Positions 21,620-34,055 are shown, numbered from the stretch's first letter. The stretch: 64,000 bases of DNA from Brachynemurus nebulosus (GCA_035578155.1 JAPWDM010000023.1:4414154-4478153); one strand, 5' to 3'. Notes: generated from the sequence alone by a model not told the origin. Numbers and translations: made by a program.

Positions 21620-21899
21620 CTGCAACTCGCGATTTCACACACGGGATAAAATTATCTGAATTACAGGTAAAGTTTATAGGTCCATTTAATCACATATTCC
21701 AAAATTCTGTGCAAAATCAGTTATTTACAGCACTCGATCCTGCTCGCCCAATGACTCTATTTATTATATTTTATTAGCATGACTAATTTCCGCACCATAA
21801 GAACTTAGTATAGGTACCTACACCAGCAATTTTAGAATTGTTTCTATTTAGGCCCTTCAAGGCACTAAGGCCCCGGGAAATCATTATAACGTCACTTTC

Positions 21900-22090
21900 A
21901 TCTTTCACAGAGATTTCAACAGTAACGTAAAAGCCCCCATTACCTAACACTATTTTTAGGTATTTCATTAAACTGGCTTATAAAAATTAAAAAATGAATG
22001 AAACACCCATTTTTTTTTCTTAATAAGCATGAAACCAAGTTTTTTTAATTCAATGAATAAGTTTTTAAAAAAATATAACCCAAAAATTTT
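21900..22090. repeat. Dispersed repeat V, copy 1 (reverse copy at 50480-50670)
   Basis: 'acgtaaaagccccca', 'actatttttaggt', 'gaaacacccattttttttt' and 'cttaataagcatgaaa' appear in the same order, reverse-complemented, at 50480-50670. No coding sequence. Confidence 0.75.
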
Positions 22091-22749
22091 GAGATATTAA
22101 TGTTTTTCTCTTGTAAAATGTTGACATGTATAAAAAAACGGATAAAATATGTTAGTATCTTTAGAAAATCACCAGACACCTAAAAAAAAACACGTATGTA
22201 ACCACAGAGAAGTAGAGACAACATATCTATCTCTATACTACCGGAACCAGTGTAACCCGTAAGAGATAGAAAATATGTTATATCGCGAGTTTTCTGTCTC
22301 AACCTCGTATAAGGTTTTTTGACGGTTTTGAGTTAGAAAGTCATACATGTACATAATTCACTTCACCATATGATGCACTAAGAAATATTGCAAAATAGTT
22401 AATGAATAAAATTTTAATCCAATAAAATTCAAACTCGTATAATAATGACCTAATTTAGCTTACTGACAAAACCTCGTATAGTTTGTGTAAAATTATTTTT
22501 TGAAATAGTAACATTTTTATCAGCATACCCTCGTACTTGACCAAGATACAACTATCTAACACTAGAGTTCGCAGGTGCTGTACACCACAAATCCAGTAGT
22601 ACGTACTGGTCGGTGCAAATTTAAGGGGAAGTACGTAAAATCGGAAGATCAGGAGCGTCGGTAAACTTTTATTTGAGGGGTTGGTAAATATTATTTATTA
22701 TGTAAACAAGTACATATACAAGTACAACCCCCCCCCCCCCTGGGTGAGA
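22091..22749. other. No gene recognised
   Basis: AT-rich sequence with a C12 run at about 22729-22740. Confidence 0.5.
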
Positions 22750-22869
22750 GTGTTCGATAACTTTTTGAAGCGTACTGTACTTATTTTGTGGACGTACAAA
22801 TCTTGACATTTGACTCCAGCACACGCTCGCTTAAACAAGTACAGTACGCTTCAAAAAGTGATCGAACAC
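22750..22869. mobile_element. Short MITE with 33-bp inverted ends
   Basis: Left 'gtgttcgataactttttgaagc' and 'gtactgtactt' pair with right 'aagtacagtac' and 'gcttcaaaaagtgatcgaacac', separated by about 50 bp. It is non-coding. Confidence 0.8.
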
Positions 22870-22904
22870 ATTCAGCAAAAACTGTTAATGTAAGTATTGT
22901 TATG

Positions 22905-23100
22905 TACTGTTAATTAAGTAAGGAAACATTAAATGCGAGGTGAATTTAAATTGGAAAACAATAATTCTATTAATAATAATTTTTATTATCAGAGGTTTCT
23001 TTCAGAAATAACTTCATTAATATGTAAATGTCAAAACTGTTTTTTATTGGATCGTGTTCCGGTATAGGGGATTTTACGTTACTTGAGTAAAAATTGTCAA
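22905..23100. repeat. Dispersed repeat U, copy 1 (reverse copy at 49985-50165)
   Basis: 'gttccggtataggg', 'cagaggtttctttcagaaata' and 'aaattggaaa' phrases match the 50-kb copy in opposite orientation. Confidence 0.75.
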
Positions 23101-23149
23101 ATCTCTTCAGCTTTTTAATTTGCGCCCCATTTGGTGTAACTGACTGACA

Positions 23150-23809
23150 CTGTGAGCACAGTCCATTTAAATTTGATATTCTGAAATTTTGTACAAAATC
23201 AGTTCTTTATGTGCTTCGCTTCGCTCGCTCGACGACTCTAAAGTATTATTCACATTTTCATATTTTCAAGTCATATTAATATTTTTATAGCATATCTAAT
23301 TTTCATAAGGTTTTATCAAAATCAGTCAAGTTGTTTAATCAGAGTATAGAGTTGTTTAATTCGATAGGGCTGAAGGATTCATTAAAACCTCACCTTAATT
23401 TCAAATCAGATATTCTGAAGTTCTTCGCTATATCAATAGGATGTCTAATTTTCATACCTTGAGATCTTATCGTAGATAGTTAGATATTTATTCCGACAAC
23501 TTTAAGAGCACTGTAATTTGTGAGACATTTTGAGATCCCATAGCTCTGGAGAACATTTCTGAATTCACATTAGTTTATTTCGGAATCTCAATAGTGTTTG
23601 AGAAAATTTGGATAAGATCCGTCTGATCGTTTATTTGAAGGGTTTTTGGGTCCGCAAAAGCCTACGGGGGAATTTTAGCCTCATGTCCTTTTTTTCAGAA
23701 TCTCAGTACTATTCGAAAAAAAGTTTTTCAAGATCCGTTCAGCCATTTATTTTTGGTTTCGTTGGAGAGTCAAAAAAATCCCCAGAATCCGAAAATGATA
23801 TTCATTAAA

Positions 23810-23810
<1 letters not shown>
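23150..23810. repeat. Dispersed repeat W, copy without MITE
   Basis: Contains 'aaaatcagttctttatgtgcttcgcttcgctcg' and continues through degenerate units about 'tttgagaaaatttggataagatccgtc'. The related copy at 34340-34930 is interrupted by a MITE; here the site reads 'tagcatatctaattttc' uninterrupted (about 23290). A shorter relative lies at 21640-21770. Confidence 0.75.

Positions 23811-23812
<2 letters not shown>

Positions 23813-23885
<73 letters not shown>
23813..23885. repeat. (AT)n microsatellite
   Basis: About 73 bp of alternating AT. Confidence 0.95.
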
Positions 23886-23886
<1 letters not shown>

Positions 23887-23888
<2 letters not shown>

Positions 23889-24013
23889 CACTGACACTTT
23901 TATAAAGACGTAAAATCGCCCAAAAGTTTAGGACCATATCTAATAATACTACATATGTTTTTTGGTCCTAAACTTTTTGGCGATTTTACATGTCTTTATA
24001 AAAATAGTGTTTT
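23887..24013. repeat. Foldback palindrome (127 bp)
   Basis: 'cttttataaagacgtaaaatcgcc' and 'aaaagtttaggacca' pair with 'tggtcctaaactttttggcg' and 'attttacatgtctttataaaa'. The loop is about 30 bp. It abuts the AT tract. Confidence 0.85.
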
Positions 24014-24707
24014 ATGTTTAAGTCCCTGCATTTTCGGCAAAAGAAATGAGAGAGCGTTGATTTTAATACAGAATGAAAGCTTAGAATTTCTACTTTCAGA
24101 ATCTTTCCTTAAATTTTTTTATGTTTTACAGTTTTTGATTTATGGTTAAAAAAAAAAAAAAAAAAAAAAAATTTAAAATGTTTAAACTGGAATTTTTACG
24201 TTCAAAGCTGACTATTAGTTCAAAGAATTCTTTTTCAATTAATTTTAATATTGTATTCAAAAAGATCAGTTTTTTTCCTTTAATTTTGTTTTTTTTTTCA
24301 TCAATGTACGACAACTTTTTAACCGAGTTATAGTAATTCAAAGAGTAGAACACACACTAAACTTTGACTGTTCATAACTTCGTAACTAATCATTGTACGG
24401 AAATTTTTCGGTGGTCGTTAGAAAGCTAAAAATGTGTTATTTAATATGATAGAAGCGCTAATTGAGAGAAAACAATTTTTATCTATTAAAAAATTATATT
24501 TCAATTTTTTTTTAAAATAGAGAATATGCACTTTCACGCTTTGATTGGACGTGATCGTCAAAGAAATGCCAATATAATCTAAACAAGTGCATAGATTGGA
24601 AGCCAATTGTATAGTCAAATCGTATGCACCACGTTGTTTAAATTAAAGTTTTCATTGCATAGATAAAACCATTTTAAGAAAAAAAATTGAAGTGGTCTTA
24701 AATTTTG

Positions 24708-24790
<83 letters not shown>

Positions 24791-25014
24791 CCATTTTTTG
24801 TTAGGAAAATTATCAAGAATATTTGTTTTATGTCAAAATTTAGATTATGTTTACACCTAATTAAAATTATTAATAGTTGGCTACATACAAATGGATAGAA
24901 ATTACGCCCAACCACATTGAAACAATAATCTTTTAACGTAAATTTCTGCATGATTGAGAGTACTATTTATAATTAGAACGTATAAACAAAGCAATTTAGT
25001 CGTAAATAATCTTC
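24014..25014. other. No gene; poly-A and (AT)n tracts
   Basis: An A-run lies at 24149-24171 and an (AT)n tract at 24717-24785. The remaining sequence is AT-rich with no supported coding. Confidence 0.55.
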
Positions 25015-25200
25015 TATGGTTCATTTCAGTTAAATTTAACCATGCTTCGTCACTTTGAATTGAAATAATTTCCGGTTTCTTGGCTTTATCTCTTTTATTA
25101 TTGCACTTACGTAAATTTTAAATTAACAGTTTGTTTTTAGAAAAGAATAAAAGATTTATTTGTTTCGAATATAAGAATTATTTAATTTTTTAACGAAAAC
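25015..25200. repeat. Dispersed repeat, reverse copy at 27790-27975
   Basis: 'accatgcttcg', 'ttcttggctttatct' and 'attattgcacttacgtaaattttaaa' match the reverse complement of 27790-27975. The pair is too separated and interrupted to call it the ends of one element. Confidence 0.65.
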
Positions 25201-25264
25201 TCATGATCAATTGTATCTGAAATGAGGTATACATTTAATTTTTTTTTTGTCAACAAAAAAAAAA

Positions 25265-25490
25265 TTTAATTTTCTAGTATTAAGTCTAGGGGTAGTTAAC
25301 TAGGGGGTGATTGTGTCGATATTTTAATGTAAAATATAGTAATTTTAACCGCCTTCAAAAGAGCGTTTCGGTTTTAACAATGAAAAAATTTTAAAAAAGT
25401 GTTTTAGTTTTGCCAGGATTGCCAAAAAGGGACTGAAATGCTTTTACATAGATGTTGATATACGCAAAAAAAATAAATCTGTTAAGTACT
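25265..25490 (-). repeat. Dispersed repeat X, reverse copy with uninterrupted insertion sites
   Basis: The reverse complement reads through 'gcgtatatcaacatct' and then 'gcatttcagtccctttttgg' with neither the Ginger-like nor the 0.8-kb insertion seen in the other X copies. Confidence 0.75.
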
Positions 25491-26707
25491 TGGTAGTGTA
25501 TCTAGCTACGTAATGTTTAAGGGGAGGAAATATCTTTTTCTATTTTTCCAAAATTACCAACGGTATTTATTATAAAGCCTGAGGGCTAGTTTAAAAACCA
25601 CTTAAAAGACTCGTTTGGCAAGCACAATACAGAATTTATTTTGAATTTCGAATTACTTAGCTAATGGAGCGAAGCACTATAATGAACTAATTTTGTATAA
25701 AATTTTGGAATTTAATAGTAATTGGTTCTTAATTAAGATAATTCTGTGCTGATAAAACAGCTATATTACACAGAATTTTTTTTTTTTTTTTGGTAGATTT
25801 ACTTATGTATTTAATACATATAATGGCCACATGCCAAAGTATCTTAGGTCTAAAATTTTTATTTTGTAGAAGCCGAGTTTTTACGTTTGATAGGGCCTAT
25901 CCTATATAAATAACTTAAAATACTGTTTTTTTGCTGTAAATTTTTTCCTATTTAAGTTGAGTAAAATGTAGGTCAACTTAGCATTATTATGTAACATTGT
26001 AATGAACAATATGTAATACATAATCAATAGAAATCAGTTTATCCTATAAAGAATCTGAAAATAAATTAAGTAACTAATAAAATAATACACATTTATTTCT
26101 AATAACATTTTTATTTTATTTTCCTTAATTGGAATACACAATTGAATGAAATGAATTGTGATAAATTTATTGCGCCTTTTTTTCTGTTATCCAAATATTT
26201 TTTTTAAGATTTCTTAAATAATACACAATTATGATAAAAAAAATCACAGTAAATAAAAATAATTATGTTTTAGTTTTTATATGTTTTTAGAGGTCACAAA
26301 TTACATTAAATACACAATTTATTTTACATAAATGAAAACCAAAAAATCAACTAAAAATGATTCACAAAAGAATTACAATTATTCCCTTTTTAGAACACTT
26401 TAATATTATCACATAAAATTTAAATGTATATTATGTTACTGAATTGAATAATACATATAATTTATATATTTTTATATAATTAATTAGGTAAATTGCATCT
26501 TCTATAACCGACAACATTGAAGTCATTTCAAACAAGGGAGTCAGCCATTTTGCGTCTGCGTATTGAGCTGTCAGATGTCGTTGCGCATCAAATAATCATA
26601 TAACGCGGGAAACAATATCATTTTTTAAAATAAATTTTTATATTCAATAGTTTATAATTTTTTTTTTTTAAATTCAACATTAATTTATAGATAAAAGTAA
26701 TATATTT
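25491..26707. other. No gene recognised
   Basis: Very AT-rich. A less AT-rich patch at 26535-26610 ('gggagtcagccattttgcgtctgcg') has no recognisable product. Confidence 0.5.
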
Positions 26708-28250
26708 CACGGTCACCTAGTTTTTTTGGCTATAAATAAAAACTAATGGTCCGATTTGAATGATTAGAGTCAATGTCAGAATGATTAGAATCCGTCATTA
26801 CGGCGGAATAATGATTAGAGTCACAGAAATAAACAAAAATGATTATTTTTGATACTTTTATGGCTTTAAATGGACAAAAATGTGAAGCTTTTAGGAATAA
26901 TTGTTCATAAAATTTTTTAACGAGGATATAGCAACTTATATTATTTTTCGTAGTCTACACAAAAAAATTAACAATTTAAAAACAAAACAAATTAAAAAAA
27001 AAAAACATTTTTCGATTTATACTATACCCTGTTTCAAATACAACTGATCATGAGTCAAAGTTAAAATACACTGCCAACGGGGTGTGGCACACAGCTTCCT
27101 CGTACTCGTAAAAGACTTTAAAACAGTATTGTACCAAATATATATACCGTGAAATTATATTTTCGCCTTAGAGTTCATAAAAAATTGTAGTTGTAATTCA
27201 AAATACTTAAGAATTGTAATTCAAAATACTTAAAGACTTAATTATAAAATAATAGCAAAAATATTTTAGAAACTAATCTCCAAAATACCTTAAAAATTTG
27301 AGCGAAATGGGACTAGCAGTAAATAAGATATTTACATTTAATCGGATTTCATGGTAGCGGGGTAGCTACCGTTACTCCGATTTCGATTAAATTCATAGGG
27401 GACCATCTCGGAACCAAACTGCATAATTTCTGAAAATTTCATAAAAAAGAATTGAAAATTCAGAAGTTATGCCACTTGGTGCAATTTAGTATATTAATGG
27501 AATGGCATTAAAAATTCCAAATTTCAATTAAATTCATAGGGAACCATCTAGGAACCAAATTGCATAATTTCTGAAAATTTCATTGCAAACACTCGAATAG
27601 TTCAGAAGTTAGGTCACTTGGTGCAAACTGGCGGCACACAGACGGACAGACAGATGGACGGATGGACAGACACCAAACCAAAATTGTTCAGGAAGCTCAA
27701 AAACGTAATATGTGCATAAAAAATTTTATTTTGGAAGGAAAATTTTTTTATTTTTCAAAAGTGATCACAATGCTTCCGCTACTTTAGTAGTCTCGGAAAA
27801 AAATTAAATAATTCTTATACTCAAAACCGATCAATCTTCTATTTTTTTCTAAAAACAAACTGCAATTGTAAAATTTACGTAAGTGCAATAATGACAGATA
27901 AAGCCAAGAAAACGGAAATTATTTAAATTCATAAGTGTTGAAGCATGGTTAAATTTATGTGAAATGGACAATACAAAAAGTACAAAGAATGCTAGAAAAC
28001 AACAAATTTTGGCCAATAATCCTTTATAAAAATTTATTACATTGTTAGATCGACTTCTCAACCTTAATGTTGAGCAAAGGGTAATTGGAAATCTTATTTA
28101 ATTACTCTTTGACCGAAAATGAGATTTCAGTGGTGCTCCGCCGTCCATTTGCAGTATCGGTGTCGAGTTCTAGTATTTTTTTTTTTTTTTTTCATTAATC
28201 CGCCGACCATTAGTTTTTTATTTATAGCCAAAAAAGCAGGTGATCGTAAA
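26708..28250. mobile_element. DNA-transposon-like element with about 42-bp inverted ends
   Basis: 'ggtcacctag' and 'tttttttggctataaataaa' at 26711-26740 are mirrored by 'tttatttatagccaaaaaagc' and 'aggtgatcgt' at 28215-28247. The interior has a 138-bp-period direct duplication (27383-27485, 27521-27635) and a 'cggacagacagatggacggatg' run near 27640. No transposase is seen. Confidence 0.6.
28075..28160. repeat. Small foldback related to the loop at 10840-10990
   Basis: 'gcaaagggtaatt' pairs with 'aattactctttgac', and the adjoining 'gatttcagtggtg' resembles the 'gtttcattggtgatg' next to the 10.9-kb palindrome. Confidence 0.55.
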
Positions 28251-28522
28251 AGTGTACAATTAACCAAAATATTAAGAAATTTTTAAGTAAACTTTCATAA
28301 TATTAATGACATCAAGTACCTATGTTATGATAAAATAACTGAATTAGCAGGAAAATAATTTCTTAGAGAATCAGGATAAAAAATTAATTAACATTGTGAA
28401 TTAGTCGATTCCAATTAAAATAAATCTTCGTTGCCTACTAAAATAATTTTATATTTTCAAGAATCGATGCAGCTTTTATATGGGTGTTAATTGTATTTCC
28501 AAAATACTGCACTTAAAACGAA

Positions 28523-29035
28523 ATACCCCTGTCGCAGCATCTACATAACATAGCGAATTTCTTCCTATTAACTTATTTTAGTTCAAGAAATAATTTTTCA
28601 AAAGATTACAAGACATAATAATTAATAACAGTGACATTCTACGTCCGTTTTTCAGACTTTTGTCTAATACAAACGCCACTTAGTATTATTTTCTTTATTT
28701 ACAAAATTATCACTCTACAGAATTTTTATTAGTTAAGAAAATAATTCAAACATCACTAACAATAAATATCTTTAATAAGTTTAAAAGAATCAAAACGACA
28801 CTGTTTATTAAGTTGCGTAAGATCTGACTCTGACTCGTTAAAAGTGGTCAAGTGGGAGTAAGCTGATAAATGCGAATTTATAAGGATTTTCTTGTACTAC
28901 AAAATCCAAAAAAGTGGGAACGCGTACTTTTTCTTAGTTAACTATACTTTGTTTTTTTGCACAAAATTTTAAAATTACTTTATTTTCTTAAAAAACGGTG
29001 GGAACCCTAGTCACCACATATACCTATAAAAAGTT
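28523..29035 (-). repeat. Dispersed repeat T, reverse copy
   Basis: Begins with the (AT)n-family 5' terminus (CCCCTGTCGCAGCATC at about 28527) and continues into sequence that, reversed, matches 33073-33495 and 59838-60100 ('gactagggttgcca', 'cttactcccacttgaccac'). So this terminus is shared by at least two different interiors. Confidence 0.7.
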
Positions 29036-29041
29036 ATCCTA

Positions 29042-29080
<39 letters not shown>

Positions 29081-29094
29081 ACCCATAAAATCTG

Positions 29095-30605
29095 TAGGTC
29101 TAGCAAGTATAACACATTAATATTTTTTGTATATATCAACATCTAATAGTATGTTAGGGGCTAAAGTGTGAGTTTTAATCCCGAGTGTGAAGTTTGTTGC
29201 ACGGGAAGGATCAAAATAAACACTTTAGTCCCGTGGAGTATATACTATTTTTTGCAATTTGGGATTATTTAAAGTCATAAATATCAAATAAAAATAAAAA
29301 AACACTTCTTAAAACATCGTTTATACTATATAATAATATTATATGAATCAAGTATACTTTGAATAAATGAACCATATTATTGAACGTATAAAATATTTAA
29401 ATTGCGTAGCAACCTTTGTCAACGAAATTTATTTACTAACGTCATTTGCCTTAGAAATTTTTACTACGACATGGGGGGGGGGGTGGAAATCTTCGACAGT
29501 GCAAAAGGCTATGTTGAAAATTCAATTAATAATAAAAAAGATATAGCAGACCAAATCTTCGGACTAAAGGATGTGAAATCGACTATTAACCCTTAATGGA
29601 AATGAATCTTCCAGCTTAAATAATCATTTATTTAAAATATCGAGTTACAGTAATATAAATATAAATGTAAACATTAATTCTGAATAAAATTTTCTCAAGA
29701 TATACATATATCTGTTCTGTTATCCTTTGTCTACATAATAACTTTAAATTAATTTATAAATTTATAAGTGCTGTGGTCTATAAATTAAACTTAATGACTG
29801 GAGCCATTCTATAAATTCCGTTTGCTTATTGGCTTAAAAGCGGCAGCAATATAATTTTTTAGTCCCTTGGGACTAAAAGTGGCACTTTACTCCCTGTTAT
29901 GAGGAACTAAATCATGTCTTTTAACCCCGGAATTGCAAAAAAAACATTTCAGTCCCTTTTTGGCAATACTGGCAGAACTAAAACACTTTTTTAAATTCTT
30001 TATTGTTAAAATCGAAACTTTCTTTTGAAAACTGTTACAATTACTATATTTTACATTAAAATGTCGACACAATCCCCCTAGTTAACCACTTAATGCTAGA
30101 AAATTGAGAAAAAATAGGTCAATTACATTTTTTACGGAGGTTTTATTTGTTATATTTGAGTTACAAAATTCAAAAGGATATTTTAAAAATATGCATTCGC
30201 TGTGAACTTTTTCCTGGAGGGGATACAAAAATCGACTACAGCACTCACGGTGGACAAATATATTAGTTTATCAAAACGGCATTTGCACATAATTTTAATA
30301 TTTTCTTTAAGAAAAAGTATTTTTTTTAAATACTTGTTTGATTTTTTCAGGGCGAGGACTTATTACGATTTCTATTTACCAGATTCTACAACACAATAAC
30401 AAAACTCATTTGTAACACTACTATCAAACGTCATTTTATTTTGAAATTTTCAAAAAAGATATCATAAAAGTTACCTCTTATATGCTTTTTTGGGTTAATT
30501 ATTGAAATATATTCCATTTTCAGACATTTTTAAGGTAAAATGAGCAGATATATGCCTTTCATTAAATAAATTTCAGTTTTTCAATATATTTTCCATTCAT
30601 TTTAA
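29095..30605 (+). repeat. Dispersed repeat X, copy 2, interrupted
   Basis: 29095-29146 matches the left flank of the Ginger-like element. 29938-30605 matches 7720-8405. The 0.8 kb between is an insertion absent from the other two copies. Confidence 0.8.
29147..29937. mobile_element. Insertion of about 790 bp inside repeat X
   Basis: Starts 'tagtatgttaggggctaaagtg' and ends '..ttttaaccccggaattgca'. Part of it (29150-29260: 'gtgtgagttttaatcccgag', 'actattttttgcaatt') recurs at 61690-61800. The inner phrases 'ttttttgcaattt' near 29252 and 'aattgcaaaaaa' near 29931 are inverted, which suggests transposon ends. It is non-coding; a G9-10 run lies near 29473. Confidence 0.65.
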
Positions 30606-30760
30606 AATAGTAAGATGTCCTGATAAATTGTAAATATTAAATAATCATTGGATATACGCGGCTATACTTTTAGCTCGAAGCAAATTAGACGACGAAGATT
30701 TTCTTTCGTAAAGAATAAAATTCTAAAAGAAAATAATAAATTAGTGAAAGAAATAAAAAA

Positions 30761-31222
30761 TTTACCCTTAAATTACCTTTCGAATACAATTTTTGTAAGT
30801 ACTTATGTAAAATGTAAAAATTTTATTACATTTTTTCGAAAAACTATAAAATTGTCACATTTTTTTAAAAATATAGATGTTTGCCTTTAATTTATTAATT
30901 TAGTTCTTTTTAAATGATTCGCGTTAAAATTTTGTAATATTTCCAAAACGAAATGACAGAATATTATGTCGAAATAATTTTTTTTTTTTAACAAAAAAAA
31001 TGAATATACCCTTAAATTACCTTTCGAATACAAATTTTGTAAGTACTTATGTAAAATGTAAAAATTTTATTACATTTTTTCGAAAAACTATAAAATTGTC
31101 ACATTTTTTAAAAAATATAAATGTTTGGCTTTAATTTATTAGTTTAATTCTTTTTAAATGATTCGCGTTAAAATTTTGTAATATTTCCAAAACGAAATGA
31201 CAGAATATTATGTCGAAATAAT
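30761..31222. repeat. Direct duplication of about 217 bp
   Basis: 30763-30979 and 31007-31222 are nearly identical ('ttaaattacctttcgaatac' through 'attatgtcgaaataat'), with only a few differences and about 28 bp between them. It is a local tandem duplication of recent origin. Confidence 0.9.
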
Positions 31223-31269
31223 TGTTTTTTTTTATTTTTGTTTTTTTAACAGAAAAAAAATAAATAAAT

Positions 31270-31952
31270 ACCCAAAATTATTTAAGATTACAATGCTATG
31301 TTTATACATTATAATCATAACTGTGTTATCAATCAGGCAGAAATTTACGTAAAAATATTATTATTTCAGTATGGTTTAACGTAATTTTTATCCATTTGTA
31401 GCAAACTCTTAATAATTTTAGTAAGTTGTAAACATAATCTCAATTTTAACCATATTACATAAAACAAATAAGCTTGATAATTTTTCTATAAAAAAATGGA
31501 ACAGATATATTATAAAAACTTTAGAACTGAGAGAAATAAAATATAGCCGAATCGTTAAATTGGATTAAAAAAATAATGACACGCAACTTATAAAGCCTTT
31601 TTTTTTGAATGTAGCATCGCAAAACATGGGACAAAAAAATAAAAACTGTAAGTGCGAGTGAAATGGAGAACGGCATATTTCCTAGTTTTTCTCGAAAAGT
31701 AATTAACCTAGAGGAATGGTTCAAAAACATTTTTTACGTAATTTGCCTCGTCCTTTCAATTAATGTAAAAAAATTGAAAAGTTGCTTATTTCTAGCAAAA
31801 AACTCATTTTGTTGACAAAAAATGCCCGAAAAACCTACTTCTGGGCATCCGACGTGTCTGGCTAACGAACTCGTCCAAGAGTTTTGAATTTCGAAACTTT
31901 TCACCAAATTTCACAAAAATTAAATGTTCCGTTCGAGAGTTATCGTGTTCAT

Positions 31953-32050
<98 letters not shown>

Positions 32051-32140
32051 ATATAAATTTTAGTGAATATCATTTTCGAATTCTAGGGACCTCAAAACAT
32101 ATTTCTGTTATGGTCTCTGGCCTAGATTGTGGAAATTCGC
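31270..32140. mobile_element. (AT)n-bearing repeat, long form, copy at 31 kb
   Basis: Matches 12640-13640 along its length. Its microsatellite is compound: (AC)n then (AT)n then (GT)n at 31951-32051, itself a symmetric palindrome. It ends in 'gtggaaattcgct' near 32140. Confidence 0.8.
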
Positions 32141-32575
32141 TAAAAGGGAGAACATTTGTTTACATAGGTACCTACTTAAAAATAATTCCGATTAAAAGTA
32201 CTAGACCGATTTTGAAAATTTTTTACTATCTGAGAGTTAAACAATTGTACATGAACACTGGTTATGCAATACGAGGTCGTTTAGATTATTGCGAACCACA
32301 AAAAGAAACTACCCAACCGATTTTGAAAATTTATTAATTGTTAGAATGCTAAACTATTTTAGATGAATATAAATTATGTTATAATATGAGGTTCGCCAGA
32401 ATCCGGGGGTCCCAAATATGTCAAGAATAGACTACCCAACCGATTTTGAAATTTTTTTACTGTTAAAGAGTTAAACTCTTTTAGATGGATACAGATTGTT
32501 ATATGACATCCTCCAGTATCTAATCTATGGAAATTCGCTATATTATGCAGATGCTACGAAGGGGTATTTCTTATT
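32140..32575. repeat. Degenerate tandem, about 130-bp units
   Basis: 'accgattttgaaaatttttta', 'gagttaaac.a' and 'gatgaatacaggtta'-like phrases recur three times. The block ends with an inverted (AT)n-family terminus, 'ggaaattcgctatattatgcag' (about 32529). Confidence 0.65.
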
Positions 32576-33072
32576 TTTAGTTAATAAATGTAATGTTGAT
32601 TCAAAATTCAACCATTTACCCAACCTAGGACAAAATTTATGGAAAACAAAATTCCACCCAATCCAAGATATCGAAATATATGTGAACTAAACAGAAGTAA
32701 ATTTATTATTTTATTGGATTCGCTAGAATTTTTAATTGTTTTCCATAAATGCTGTCTCCCTAAACGTTGGGAAAGTGGTAAAATTTTGAATTAACAAAGA
32801 TTTCTAGTATTTCTACAAGTTTGGGAAACAAAACTGGGCGTCGTTATCGCATAATTCCGTGAAGTTTGATAAATCGTGCCCAGAAGCCCAAGTAGCTGTA
32901 GTTTACGCAAAAGATGAGAGGAGACGTATGATGTGATTGTGGGTAGGAGGCGAATTTTTTAAGTTACTGCCCCCCTTTTGTTATCAAAGAGGGGGCGCCA
33001 ATTTCAAATTTGATCAGGGGCGCTACTTTCAAGTCTAGCCAGGGGCGCCAGTCACCTCAGCTACGCCACTAT
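32576..33072. other. No gene recognised
   Basis: Contains three 'ggggcgc' phrases at 32990-33050. No coding supported. Confidence 0.5.
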
Positions 33073-34055
33073 CTGTGACTAGGGTTGCCACAGTTTTTTA
33101 AGAAAATAAAGCATTTTAAAATTTTGTGCAAAAAATAAAGCACAATTAACTAAAAAAAGTACACGCCCCCACATTTTTAAGATTTTGTAGTATACGTACA
33201 AGAAAATCATTATAAATTCATCATATCTATTGCATTTGCTAGCTTACTCCCACTTCACCACTTTTAAATAATCAGTATCAGATCTTACGCAATTTAATAG
33301 ACAGTGTCGTTTTAATTTTTTTAAATTCATTTAAGATATTTAGTAATATTTAAATTATTTTCCTGACTGATAAACTGAATTCTGCAGACCGATGATTTTG
33401 TAGATAAAAGAATAATTCTAGGTAGCGTCTGTATTAGACCAAAGTCTGAAAAACGGACGTAGAATCTCACTGTTATTAATTATTGTCTTTTGAAATAGTA
33501 TATTGTACAATAAGTGGGAAAAGAGGCTTAGTTCTCACGAATATGAGTTTGTCCCCCTGCGGGCTCGCGCAACAATTCATATGAGTGAGAAATAAGCTTT
33601 TCCCACGTATTTTACATTATCCTTTTTCTACGAGCACATTTTTTTCGTAAAATTTAACATAAATAATTAAAATAAAATTTAAATTAGTACAAATTTTTTT
33701 AAATTTACAATGTCAGTGGTAAGATGTTCAAATTTTTGCCAAAGCATACTTTGAAACTATGGAAACAATAATAAATAATCAACATACATATGTACATTTT
33801 TAGAATTATTTATATATGATACATTATATATTAAATCAAAGACATAGCCATTTTTTTATTATATTAAGCCGTGCGAAATAATTTCCCACGGCTATTTCCG
33901 CATAGTGTGGGCAATTGTTAATTTTTACATATAGTTAGCTGTGCGCAAAATGTTACTTTTAATAATACGAGTAGAAAAAATTATTTTTTGAACTAAAATA
34001 AGTTAATAGGAGGAAATTCGCTATGTTATGCAGATGCTACGACAGTAGTATTGAA
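33073..34055 (+). repeat. Dispersed repeat T, forward copy, interrupted
   Basis: 33073-33495 and 33974-34055 are colinear with the reversed 28523-29035 copy. The piece between is a 478-bp insertion. The copy ends in the (AT)n-family terminus 'gaaattcgctatgttatgcagatgctacgac'. Confidence 0.75.
33496..33973. mobile_element. Insertion of about 478 bp in repeat T, with foldback head
   Basis: It is absent from the 28.6-kb copy. It starts with a hairpin ('aagtgggaaaagaggcttagttctcac...gtgagaaataagcttttcccac', loop GC-rich) shared with 3305-3410. The rest is AT-rich and non-coding. Confidence 0.7.

Noticed and set aside
25015..27975. Inverted pair 25015-25200 / 27790-27975 as ends of one 3-kb transposon
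   Set aside because: The right member lies inside the better-defined element 26708-28250, so the pair are more likely two independent repeat copies.
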